Shown here one piece after another: positions 32,400 to 43,891 of a DNA stretch of 64,000 nucleotides. A model generated the notes under the pieces. It saw only the letters and a program-made list of their open reading frames with translations. It was not told where the DNA came from and did no database searches. Both the position numbers and the translations under genes were made by a program. The number at the start of each line of letters is the position of its first letter. The first letter of the stretch is position 1. The stretch comes from Icerya purchasi (Eukaryota > Arthropoda > Insecta > Hemiptera > Monophlebidae): positions 138,024,172 through 138,088,171 of the forward strand of contig CM077115.1 of assembly GCA_039619475.1 (NCBI GenBank), written 5' to 3'.

Positions 32400-34653
32400 T
32401 GGTATATGTCACCAGAAATTCAAAACGAATTTGATGCAATTTTGAGAAATGAAGTTCGCCATCACATCATCAGACAAGTAAAAAAGGTCAAGTATTATTC
32501 GATTATATTCGACAGTACTCCAGATTTTTCTCATACAGATCGAACAAGCCAGGTATTAAGATACGTAGTGATTGAAAATCAGGAAGTACAAGTAGTGGAA
32601 TCTTTTATAGATTTCATTGAAACAAAAGATGAAACTGCTGAAAAGATGATTTTGAGCAAAGCTTGAAGCGGATGGTCTTGATATAAACAACTGTAGAGAA
32701 CAAGTATATGACAATGCTGCCGTTATGGCTGGAAGTATTTCACGAGTTCAGCAAAGAATTAAAGAAATAAATCACAAAGTTGAACTCATACCTTGCTCAA
32801 ATCATTCGTTAAACCTGGTTTGTTTACAGGCTGTCTCAGTTGAGACAAGTTCAGTTACTTTTTTCGGTACATTAGAATGTTGCTATTCATTTTTTTCCAT
32901 ATCCACGCATCGTTGGGAAGTTCTGATAGCAGCTACAGGTAAAGGTTTAAAACGTGTTAAAGATGCGCGATGGAGCGCAAGAGGTGATGCCGTAAATATG
33001 ACACGGCATCATTACAAAGACATTTTCGTTACTTTGAAAAAACCGCCAGAGACGGTTCAAAGCTTAAACACAAGAACACATGCAGAAACTTTGCTAATTG
33101 CGATGCAGTCATTTTCCTTTCTTTGTTTCTTGGGCCTCTAGCAACCGGTGCTACATGAAGTGAATGATGCACAAAAATATTTACAAACAAACATACTTGA
33201 TATAAGCCTGTGCGCTCAGAAAGTAAATGCTTTGCAGATGGTACTGTTAGAGAAACAAGAGGAATGGACAGACGACGTTGTAAGTTACGAAAAAAATATG
33301 TGTGAAGAACTTGACATTTCCATGGAAATATTTGGTGACGGAACCAGAGATGTCAACTTATCTTATGAATAAAATGCTTTTTTACAAAAAATAAATACCG
33401 ACTTCAAGGTTTATTATAAAAATTTAAAAATGCACTAAAATGTAAAAAATAATTACTCCCGATAAAATATATATATCACAGTGATATAACTTAAGGTGAT
33501 ATCGTAATTCTTATACAACATTAATTTTTTGAGGTTGGAATTAAATTCATGTTAGGAACAATTTAATCAACATTTAATGCAGTTTTTAATTATTCTTTTA
33601 ATATGAATTTGATGCCAACTCCAAAAAATTAATGTTGTATAAGAATTACGATATCACCTTAAGTTATATCACTCTGATATATATATTTTATCGGGAGTAA
33701 TTATTTTTTACTTTTTAGTGCATTTTTAAATTTTTATAATAAACCTTTGAAGTATTGATATTTATTTTTTGTAAAAAATCATTTTATTTTTTACTTTTTA
33801 GTGCATTTTTATTCAATTAAATTAAAACATTTATTTCCACGGTAAAAACACCAAAAGCTACATTTCCATGGTAATTTGCAAATTTATAGTATTTTAAGTC
33901 AAAAATCTAATCCGACGGTGAAAACAATCATGAATGAAAAGCATCCAAAAAGCTTCAATCTCCCACATTATTAAGGATAACTCAAAAACTATCGGTCGGA
34001 CCTTGATCAAATTTAAATGGGACCACATGACAAACGCCACCTTTCAAATAAAAGAAGAATCATCAAAATCGGTTCATCTAGAAGAAAGTTCTGTGGTAAC
34101 ACACATAAAAAAAAAATAAAAAATAAAAAAAAAAAAAAAAAAAATACAGTCGAATTGAATACCTCCTCCTTTTTTGAAGTCGGTTAAAAATGAGTTGAGA
34201 CGGAAACTGATTTCTTCGTTAGATTGAATCATTGTAGAAATTCGTGAAACGTTTCAGCAGTTACAGAATTTGGCGGATAAATTTGCTTATCTAATGCCGG
34301 CTATATTACTAAATTCGGAAGGCATTAAAATGTAATCTAGACTATGCATTTGCCGAAATTGACTAACAGGACTTCAAGCTCGAACGACTTACTTTCATTG
34401 CCGTCACAGACAATGAAAACGAATTAATTAATGGTTATTAAAATTTATTGTGAAATCCAAGCTGAAAGATACGCTGCCTAATATTATAATAATGCTCCGA
34501 ATATTTCTCACAATTCCCATAAGCAATGTCAGTTGTAAGAGAACTTTTTCAAAACTGAAATTGATCAAAAATTATTTAAGATCAACAATGAGTACTTTAA
34601 GGCTAACCAATCTGGCTGTCTTGTCTATTGAGCAACAGGTATATGTCATATAG
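32400..34653 (+). pseudogene. hAT transposase (DUF4371/ZMYM1-like), broken
   Basis: The first open piece (to 32666) reads YMSPEIQNEFDAIL, YYSIIFDSTPDFSH with the first catalytic Asp region, and QVLRYVVIENQ. A frameshift follows before YDNAAVMAGSISRVQQRI and LIPCSNHSLNLVC (about 32708-32825), the signature block of ZMYM1-like hAT transposases. RWEVL...RVKDARWSAR lies at about 32914-32985. After the nested repeat (33371-34190), the frame 34450-34653 gives the C-terminal hAT dimerisation domain (RIFLTIPISNVSCKRTFSKLKLIKNYLR). The N-terminal zinc-finger region is absent and there are several stops. It would have mobilised the enclosing element. Confidence 0.8.
33371..34190. mobile_element. Hairpin-bearing repeat H, copy 1, nested in the hAT
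   Basis: The unit starts AAAATGCTTTTTTACAAAA and ends TTTTTTGAAGTCGGTTAAAAA. Its first 420 bp form a huge foldback: about 33371-33552 is the near-exact reverse complement of about 33601-33787. The second half carries a conserved but non-coding-looking tract (33934-34119) and an A-rich run. A near-identical copy lies at 38510-39333. The ACCGACTTCAA/TTGAAGTCGGT ends belong to a repeat type I recall as widespread in insects. Confidence 0.72.
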
Positions 34654-35144
34654 GCATTCATAGTGCAATAAAAGACTTTGATCTTAAAAAAAGTAGATGA
34701 ATAGAGTTTTAGTTGAAGACAGAAGTTTTATTTGTAATTCTATCAATTATATTATTTTTTAATAAAAATGTAAATACTAACAGTATCTTTCTAGTTCTAA
34801 TTGTAAGTTTATTTTTTATATTCAATTCGCTAATAACTTAATCTTGTCGATCGTTAAAACATAATTATAAGTATTCTGTATCTATTATATCAGTGTAAGT
34901 GGCATACGTGTAAGAATTTTTGTAATAAATGTGATTATTATATTGTAAAACACATATATACATGACACTTTTTTATTTGTAACCTGTACAATGTCCAATA
35001 ATGATAATTGTTCTTGTCAAAAATTTTTTTAGAATTACTGTATATTTTAGAGTCTTTTGAATTTAAATACCTAAAAATAAGGGAGCGGCGAAATTTGCCT
35101 GCGCCCCGGGCGGCTGAAACCCACGCTATGCCACTGCGACTGAG

Positions 35145-38090
35145 ATCAGCTGATAATACCCACTAATGAGAAATACGGTTAAACTGATACGCTTCCAAAC
35201 AATAATGAACACAAAAAACAACGACATACATTAACATTAATCGACGAAGATGACATTTTATCTTACTTTAATTGCGTCCATATACAGTTAATGTCTGTAT
35301 TTAATCGGCTGTAACCTTTTTTAATTTTCGAAATTTTTCTGTAAAATTTTTCAAAAATTTAAATGATTGTATAAAAATATTTTTATAAATCAAATCTCTT
35401 CTTTCTTGCGGAGGTTGATATATGTAATAACTTAAATTAGATATTTCGATAAAAAGTGTTTAAATAGAGGTAAAACATATGAGATATTAAAATGTTAAAA
35501 AATGTCATAAAATCATGTAATCTATCAACCAAAGAAAAGGAAAAGAAAATGAAAAAGAACATATAGAATTTTGCTTATTGAGAAGGGGGCTGAATTAGAC
35601 TTTTGTTCCAGGAAAATTTTGGACAATCAAGGTAGAAAAAGGAAGTTGACTAATTAAAGAAACACACAAAAAACGAAAAATTAAATATTTCATTTGCGAC
35701 AAAAGTTTCTCAAATCCGAGTAATTAACATAATTTTCAACACACACGTTTATTAATGAAAATCTTTTTTACAGATTTATGGTGAATTCGAAACCTATGTG
35801 TACAAAAATAAATTTCTACTGTAAATACTAAAATTTTTTACAAATAGGGGGTATATTTTAAAATTTTCAGATGAAATTCAAATTACGTGTAAATTCTTAT
35901 ATTTTCTAAAATTTTTATCCGAATTCACAGATTGTGTGCTTTTATTACCTTCAGAACAGAGATTTCTTATTTCGTTGAAAGTGAACTGTTTTTTTTGAAA
36001 TTTTAAGATGTCACATTAAAAACGCAAAGTCTGGTAACTGAATTTGGCGAGTTAATTTTGTACACGCATGTGCGCACACTCAGCCCCCTGCCATACATTT
36101 ATATATATGTATATATATTTTGAGTATTTCTAAAACAAAATGAGAGGTTTTTTATAATATGTATAACCGAATACATTAATATTGGATTCATTTTACGGAG
36201 GAAGTTCGTGTCTTTTAAAATTATTATTTATTATTTTTTGCGAATTTATATAATTGGTAATTAATTTACAAAATTTCAGGAAGAATTAAATGACACGATA
36301 GAATTACGACGTACGTTGCTTTTAAATCCGAAGTATACGTATTTTCACAAGTGTTCAGGTGCTTTGAAAGCAACAAGAACTTTACCTGTCGTTAAATAAT
36401 TTAATGAATATTTTTTGAACAATCATTTATAAGTTTTAAAGGAAAACAATGCATTTATTTCTGAATAATGTACCCCCCCCCCAAAAAAAAAAAACATAAT
36501 GAGAGAAACAAAATAGCAATTAATTATATGGTTATAAAAGATATAATTCCCAGATTTGACGGTTTTGTTATGGTCAATACAGGTAAAAAAAATGTTACAA
36601 CTTACACCAATTTTCTTCTACTCTTTCAGATACTACCGTTTTATAGGAAAATGAACATTAAATGTGAAATGTCACAATCATAAAATGGTACAAGTGACTA
36701 AATTTTTCAAAAAAAAAAAAAAAATAAGAGTCAAAAACTCACAGTGATTCTAGAATTTTAAACAATTTCATCTCATTTTTTGGACAATAGATCCGCAATA
36801 ATTTATACATAAATAATGGGGAATTCTTGACAGTTAAAAGTATTATTTGCTATTAAATACAAAGCAGGCCGATGATTGTTTTACAGGAATCTCCGTTTGG
36901 TCGAGAATTTACGAGTAGAAAATATGCCAGAAACGCTTATGGTATTCTACTGTAACCTCATAAACAAGGTTACCCCATCAATAAACAGCATAATATGAAT
37001 ACATGAAAAAGAAAAACCAATCTCACGTTACAACTTCCTCACTAATAAAAATGCGGATTTTATTTTGTGTGAACTTGGAACGGCTCTTTTATTCATCTCT
37101 ATTTTGGAGCGATCAAGGTATATCATCATTATGCATGACCCCCGTATAAAATTATACTTTCGTACTATTATAGTCCTAAGTTTTGCAACTGATAAGTGAA
37201 CGATGAGTCTTTGTCGGCATGTTATATTTCACTACTTGAACGTAGGTTATATATTACACCAAATTGCGATTTTAACTTCACCGTTTCACTAGGCAAATCT
37301 CATTTTATCCGAACATTTACGACCAGAGCTTTAGGCGTAAGAAAAACAAAGCTGCCAATATAAATCCTAAAATCGACAAAAGCATAAACTCCTAGTGTTT
37401 TTTTCCTGTCCCGATCTGTTTTGTTGTTTTCCTCTCCTACTTTTCTTTTCCTTCATTTTCTTATCGACAAGAACCTGTTTTCGAACAAAAACCTAATATA
37501 TTCGTACGCACGCATGTTTATTATTTAATGTAATCAAACTGGCAATGTGTCAATCACGTAGGTTCTTGTCAAAGAATGTACTGCGATTTTAAAAACCGCT
37601 TTTCATCGAGTTCATCGAGAAAAAAACAAAAATTTTAAAGTTTTTAAAAAAGTACTCTACTGTCACACATTTATTTTCGCCATTTTTTAGGGCAGATTTT
37701 TATCAGTTTTTCGTAATTTCTTTCCCGAAAGAAAATTAAAAATCCTAGACGCTATTAAGGTACAACACTTTTTATTTAATATATAATTAAAATACTTAAT
37801 AACAGGAATACTGCGAAATTTTTAATACAACTTAAGAAAAATATTAATTAACAATATTAACAAAAATGAAAAATGAAACTGGAATGAATTATTCTTACGC
37901 TTTTTCACTTTTTTTCTTGGAATACAAATTATCACTTTATAAATTAAATTTAGGTAACTAATAAAAGATTTTTTTTTTGTTTTTTTTTTCTTCTCATTAT
38001 TTTAAATACGTATATAAAATTTATTGGACAACCATACTGATATGTAATCATTATACATACGAATATATAAATATGTGTTTGCTGACTATG
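35145..38090. other. Intergenic stretch downstream of the sphingosine kinase gene
   Basis: No supported gene. The sequence is AT-rich with several long A/T runs (for example 36709-36724) and a TATATATGTATATATATTTT tract near 36100. The 3' UTR and poly(A) signal of the sphingosine kinase transcript should lie in its right part: a possible TTATTT/TTTATT motif sits near 37990-38030, but no specific signal can be chosen. Confidence 0.35.
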
Positions 38091-38282
38091 TCAGGATGAC
38101 CTAGTAAAGATAGACATCATGGCCGGATATATTTCCGCTTGAAACGGGCTGTGCTCTATTACTTCGCCATCGACGACTATATGACTACCTTTTGAGAACG
38201 GCTCTAAACGAAATGCTAATACTGGTATCATCTCCACATTGGGAATGTTTAAATGCGTGCCACTGGACAAGCCAAGTAGAAA
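38091..38282 (-). CDS. Sphk: Sphingosine kinase, last exon
   Basis: It has 63 codons plus the TGA stop at 38093-38091. The acceptor is TTTTTCAG (38290-38283). It encodes the RLEP motif and the VVDGE signature followed by FQAEIYPAMMS, which aligns with the extreme C-terminus of animal sphingosine kinases. Confidence 0.88.
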   Translation of the reverse strand, partial: FLLGLSSGTHLNIPNVEMIPVLAFRLEPFSKGSHIVVDGEVIEHSPFQAEIYPAMMSIFTRSS

Positions 38283-41200
38283 CTGAAAAATCCGAAAACA
38301 TCGTGATAAAATAATGTATGTTTCGAGTATAGTCCTAATTGTTACAATTAAAATAAATATTTATGTAATATATGAAATATATAAATAAATTCGACTAAAA
38401 GGTAATTATGCACAATCGCGTATCAAAACCCATTACAAGAAATCATTAATTCTAAATATACGCAAAAAATAAATGATCATTTGGTAAATGTAACAAAATT
38501 TTGTAAAAAAAAATGCTTTTTTACAAAAAATAAATACCGACTTCAAGGTTTATTATAAAAATTTAAAAATGCACTAAAAAGTAAAAAATAATTACTCCCG
38601 ATAAAATATATATATCAGAGTGATATAACTTAAGGTGATATCGTAATTCTTATACAACATTAATTTTTTGGAGTTGGAATTAAATTCATGTTAGGAACAA
38701 TTTAATCAACATTTAATGCAGTTTTTAATTATTCTTTTAATATGAATTTGATGCCAACTCCAAAAAATTAATGTTGTATAAGAATTACGATATCACCACT
38801 TAAGTGTTATATCACTCCGATATATATATTTTATCGGGAGTAATTATTTTTTACTTTTTAGTGCATTTTTAAATTTTTATAATAAACCTTGAAGTCGGTA
38901 TTTATTTTTTGTAAAAAAGCATTTTATTTTTTACTTTTTAGTGCATTTTTATTCAATTAAATGAAAACATTTTAATAAGAACAGATATTTCCACGGTAAA
39001 AACACCAAAAGTTACATTTCCATGGTAATTTGGCAAATTTATAGTATTTTAAGTCAAAAATCTAATCCGACGGTGAAAACAGTCATGAATGAAAAGCATC
39101 CAAAAAGCTTCAATCTCCCGCATTATTAAGGATAACTCAAAAACTATCGGTCAGACCTTGATCAAATTTAAATGGGACCACATGACAAACACCACCTTTC
39201 AAATAAAAGAAGAATCATCAAAATCGGTTCATCTAGAAGAAAGTTCTGTGGTAACACACATAAAAAAAAAAAAAAAAAAAAAAAAAATACAGTCGAATTG
39301 AATACCTCCTTCTTTTTTGAAGTCGGTTAAAAAAGGATGTAAATAGTTCATTTTACTTCTTTACAGTTCATATTGATATGTACATCGTCGCTACCTTTTA
39401 GTTCGTTTCAATTTATTTCATTAAATAGAGGCTAGTAATATATTATTTTATCTTAATTAAATAAAATAAACACTGTTATTTAAATTTAACATAGATTTGG
39501 TTTGCTGGCTTGTATATTTTCTTTTTAGTTATATTTTGAAGTACTGGCTGCCACTTTCTACTGTTCACGTCCGACTGACTGTTTTTATATTCTCTCATTT
39601 GAATTTATTTCATCGTCCGAAGTACGAATTGTATCCAGTCTATTAAAGTAAAGTAAGTCCCATATATCCTTCATACGGTATCATGGATTGTGTAATTAAG
39701 CTTTTCATAATGTACTAAGCCGAACGATGCTAATGAGAGAATGGCGCGGGGGGGGGGGCAGTTCCTTTCTCTTGAAAATTACTACATTTCATATATTATT
39801 TTAACGTTATTTTTAAAATTTTCTTTGTTCGGTATTTTGTTGTTTTTCTTTCGCACTATTTTCAATATGTCCGTTACTAAAATATTCTCTTTCTAGTATT
39901 TTACTTTTGGCGCTAATTTCGATTTGATCCCTAGTTACTTCGCTACCCTATTTTTCTTTTGTTCTCATTTTTATTTTTACGTCATCCTGCATATTAAGGT
40001 ATGTTTTTTTTAAATTTCTTTTATATTATGTTATCATTAATTTTAAAATATCTTCTTTTTCATTCGTATATCTCTTATGGTTTAGATTTCAGTTTGTTCA
40101 TTTAATGCTGTTTTCCGCCATTCTGAATTAGTTCCGTTTCGAATTAGTTCAGTTTAACAGTGGAAAATACCATAAAATGAATGAACTAATAAAATCTTGG
40201 AAAAAATGCACTGGTGTCATTAATGTAACAGACGTAAAAAAAAAAAAAAAAATGTGATCAAACCTGCAGTGATATCATTAAGTAACTCAGCACACAAACC
40301 TAGAGCCGTAATCGTATATGCAGGCTGGGTAATATTTTTATTCGGGTGAAATTAGTTGTTTTCCGTTTATACATATACATATTATAAACGTGAAAATATT
40401 GAGTTATAAAATGAACTAATAGCGTTATATTACTTGTAATAAATTGGATCGTGAAATTCCAGCTCTGATTACAACCATCCATATGATGCCATCACGTGGT
40501 TTGCCTTTAGGAGCAAATATAACGTCCTCGCTAATATGCGACTGGTAAACAGCGTGTACTAAAACGAAATCGCCTACAAAAGTTTAGGACACTCGTCATT
40601 TACAATATAATGTCAGATGAATGATTTCATAAAATTTGAACCCGTTTGAATTGTGAATCTCTAATTTTAATTTGAAATAAATACACAATTTCCAACTTAA
40701 TTAACCGATATTATTTTAACGACAACTCCCCCCGTACGCGCCTATGTATGCATAAATAATACTAGCAGTAGTTACTCACGCCTTCTCGCGGGTATTTATT
40801 GTAATTCCAGATATATTTCCTTTGATCACTACTATCACAATTTGCTCTTTAGTAAATCGTACACCGTTGTGATGAAAAAATGCGAAAAAGAGTAAATGAA
40901 ATAACCAATATACGAGGAGCTAATAGAGTTATGTGATTAAGAGCAGAAAAAAAAAAAAAAAAAAAAAGAAATTCGAGAGACTATACAACATAAGAACTAC
41001 CCCGATAAGAAAACGAATGCACATGCAGTTCATTAGATCGAAATGTGATTAAAGTGTTAAAGTTCTAAACTTGTCGTTGCTCCGGTGGTAATTCCAGTTG
41101 AAGAGATTATCAGTAATGCAGAAAGCGGATTAAAAAAATGTAAATGCTGAAACTGCACAAATTGTTAGGAAGAGAGTAGTGATCCTCCATTTTATGTAAA

Positions 41201-43856
41201 TGTAAACCTCCTAAATCTGTCACGTGAGCAAAGAGCAGTTTTGTCATCGTTCAAGAAAAATAACGGTGTGATTAGAAGCTGAAAAAAGCAACACTGCACT
41301 AGTTATGAAATCGGTGCACTACACAAAGATGTTAGAACCAATTAAACCAGGATCATACACTCAGAAATTAAGAAGGATCCCTTAAGAAAAATTGAAGATA
41401 TAGTTGAGGATTTCGATTGAAAATTTAAAAAATTATCTTCCGGATAGTTACCGTGCCTGTAGTGTACGGACCAATGAGATACCAATTAATTCCTCTATTA
41501 ATAGTCTAATGGATTTCACAGAAAAAATAAAAAGTGTAAGATTGAAGGATGAGTGGATATTTTCGTTTAACTTTGACGTTGCGTTTCTTTTTACTTATTT
41601 CCTGCGGTATTAGACACGGCGGAAATCATAAAATGTAAGGGAGTATATGTTAAAACAATGAAATTGATTGAAACGGTAATACAATTTAATGTTTTCTCAT
41701 TTGATGGTAAGCTGTATAAACAAGAAGATGGTACGGCAATGGGTTCGTGTGTTGCATTTATTTTTACTAATATTTATATAGAGGAGATTGAAAAAAGTAT
41801 CGTTATAAAGTTAAGACCTAATGATACATTTATCGTCTGGCAATACAGTGAAGAAAAAATATCTGAATTCTTATTGGAAATTAAACAACTTTCATAGCGA
41901 CATCAAATTCACTACAAAATGACGGTTAGTTGTTTTTAGATGTTTTTCGGTTGAACGAAATTTTAATGGGGAAATGAAGACATCAGTTTTCCGTGAACTG
42001 ACTCAGATTCTCACCATTATCATTAGACAAAAGCTTGGCGTTTTTAGCGAAAAAATAAGTGTGTCACGAGAACAAAATACAAATGGAATTTCAGCATATA
42101 AGAAACGTTATGATAGATAATAGTTATAAGGAAAAATAAACGCGTTTCTATGCTCGCGATATGCGTATTATATCGGCGACGGTGACTCTAAAATTTTTAC
42201 AAATCTCATAGATGCAGAGCTATATGGAGACGATTTCATCATACGTAAACTGGGACGTGTTTTACACATCGGAAAAAGAATGTTCCGTAATCTGGAAGAA
42301 GTCGAAAAAAAGTTGACGGAATTAGCGAAATTGAAAAGAAACGAAGCGAAAAAGAAGACTCCCAAAGCACCGAAGAAAAATCCTGTTATAGGAAATCTAA
42401 ATCTGATACGACAGTTATAAAAACTACTGAACTAACTGGGAATGTTATGAACAAAGTGTCTCTATATTTAAAAGGCATCCTGACTCAGTCGAAGCGATGG
42501 AAATTGAAATATGGGCAATATACTTCCACATGATCCCGAAGGATGCCGCACCGCGGCATGAGAAGTGTAAATATTTGAAGGCTCAAACGAACAATAAGGT
42601 TTTCAAACATCCGTCTGCTTTGAGTGAAAGGATGCAAGAATATGTCAAATCCGTTTATGAACAGCTAACAGGAGATGTGAACTCTTTTGAGTCGTTGTTT
42701 CGGTCGAAATATCCGAAATAACAACGAAAATCTTTAGTAGAAATACGAGTGCATTAAAGGAAGAACAAAAATATATATACTGGAAGACAAGGGCGTCGCC
42801 AGTCGATGAGCTCCCGGGGGGGGGGGGGGGGGTGATAGAAAGAGGATATGAGTTATAGGAAAAATAAAATTTATAAGTTGTAAAGGATTAATATTTTATT
42901 AAACAAGAATAAAATTTTAATTAAAACATCATTTTCGTGGGTTTCTGGCAAATTGTCCATGATTACGCGCCTATGAATACTCATCATGGCCAGTTGATTA
43001 AAAAGCTTCAAGGCTCCAGGGGGGGGGGCAGCTGCCCCCGCCCCCCGCTAGCGACGCCCATGCTGGAAGATTTTACTCACTGCTCGCTCCACTTGCCCCT
43101 TGGCCCCATCTACACATTTCTTGCTCACTGAATTACGGCAAATAGCGTTTCCTCAAATACAGTGTTCCGTATGCTTTTCTGTTCATTGGCACATTCAGTC
43201 TTGATTTTTCTGCACCACGTTGAATATCGAGAAACCGCTGTTGACCGTGCGAAAATATTGTATCTCATTCTTCACAAGTAATCCGGCTTCATTGAAACTT
43301 TGTCCTTGTGATTTGGTGATCGTGCAAATACCAAACGCGTGGGAAATAATAAACGTTTCTCAATTTTTAATTATTTTCAAATATTTCATAAGTATTGAAA
43401 TAATTTAAAAATTGTTAAACTTTTGTCATAACGCGAATAAAAATTTGATCTATAGTACAAAAGAATATTTCACAAACTTGTTAAAGTTTAAATTCACAAA
43501 AAATTAACAGTTCACGCGATGCTAAATTTAAGGTTTGCAGCTGTTTTTTGTTTTTTTTTAATACCTTGGTAGACTTCCCAACTTCGCGGAACCGGTTGAT
43601 GTAACGGGGGTAACAATGATGGAGGTCCGTAGATATTTTTTTTATTGCCTTTTGTAGCGTCCGGTAACGACTGATAGCTAGAAGCTTTCCCGACCGATTG
43701 GTAATCGCTTTTCTGTGACATTATGGAATAGAAACTTTCTTTTCGTGCTCTTTCTGTTTTGTTTACCTATATTACGGTACATAAAAGTAGTCTCAGTTTA
43801 ATAGCCAATTTTTAATCATTTAACAACTTTGCACTAAAATATTATTCCAAAACATT

Positions 43857-43891
<35 letters not shown>

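Larger units (their letters stand above)
30337..35136 (+). mobile_element. hAT transposon (ZMYM1-like transposase type) with perfect 8-bp duplication
   Basis: The left end CAGTGGCGCAGCGAAGTGGG (30337 on) and right end ...CCCACGCTATGCCACTG (to 35136) are inverted hAT-type termini. Both carry a G/C-rich cluster with CCGCCCCGGG (30375-30384) against CGCCCCGGGCGG (35102-35113). The flanking octamer CGACTGAG is identical on both sides (30329-30336 and 35137-35144). The 4.8-kb interior holds remnants of the transposase gene and a nested hairpin repeat. The first 2 kb inside has no recognisable coding sequence. Confidence 0.88.

Noticed and set aside
33934..34119. Conserved small ORF, also at 39089-39301
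   Set aside because: It lies in repeat H, both copies are near-identical as DNA over their whole length, and the frame ends in an A tract; repeat identity explains the conservation.
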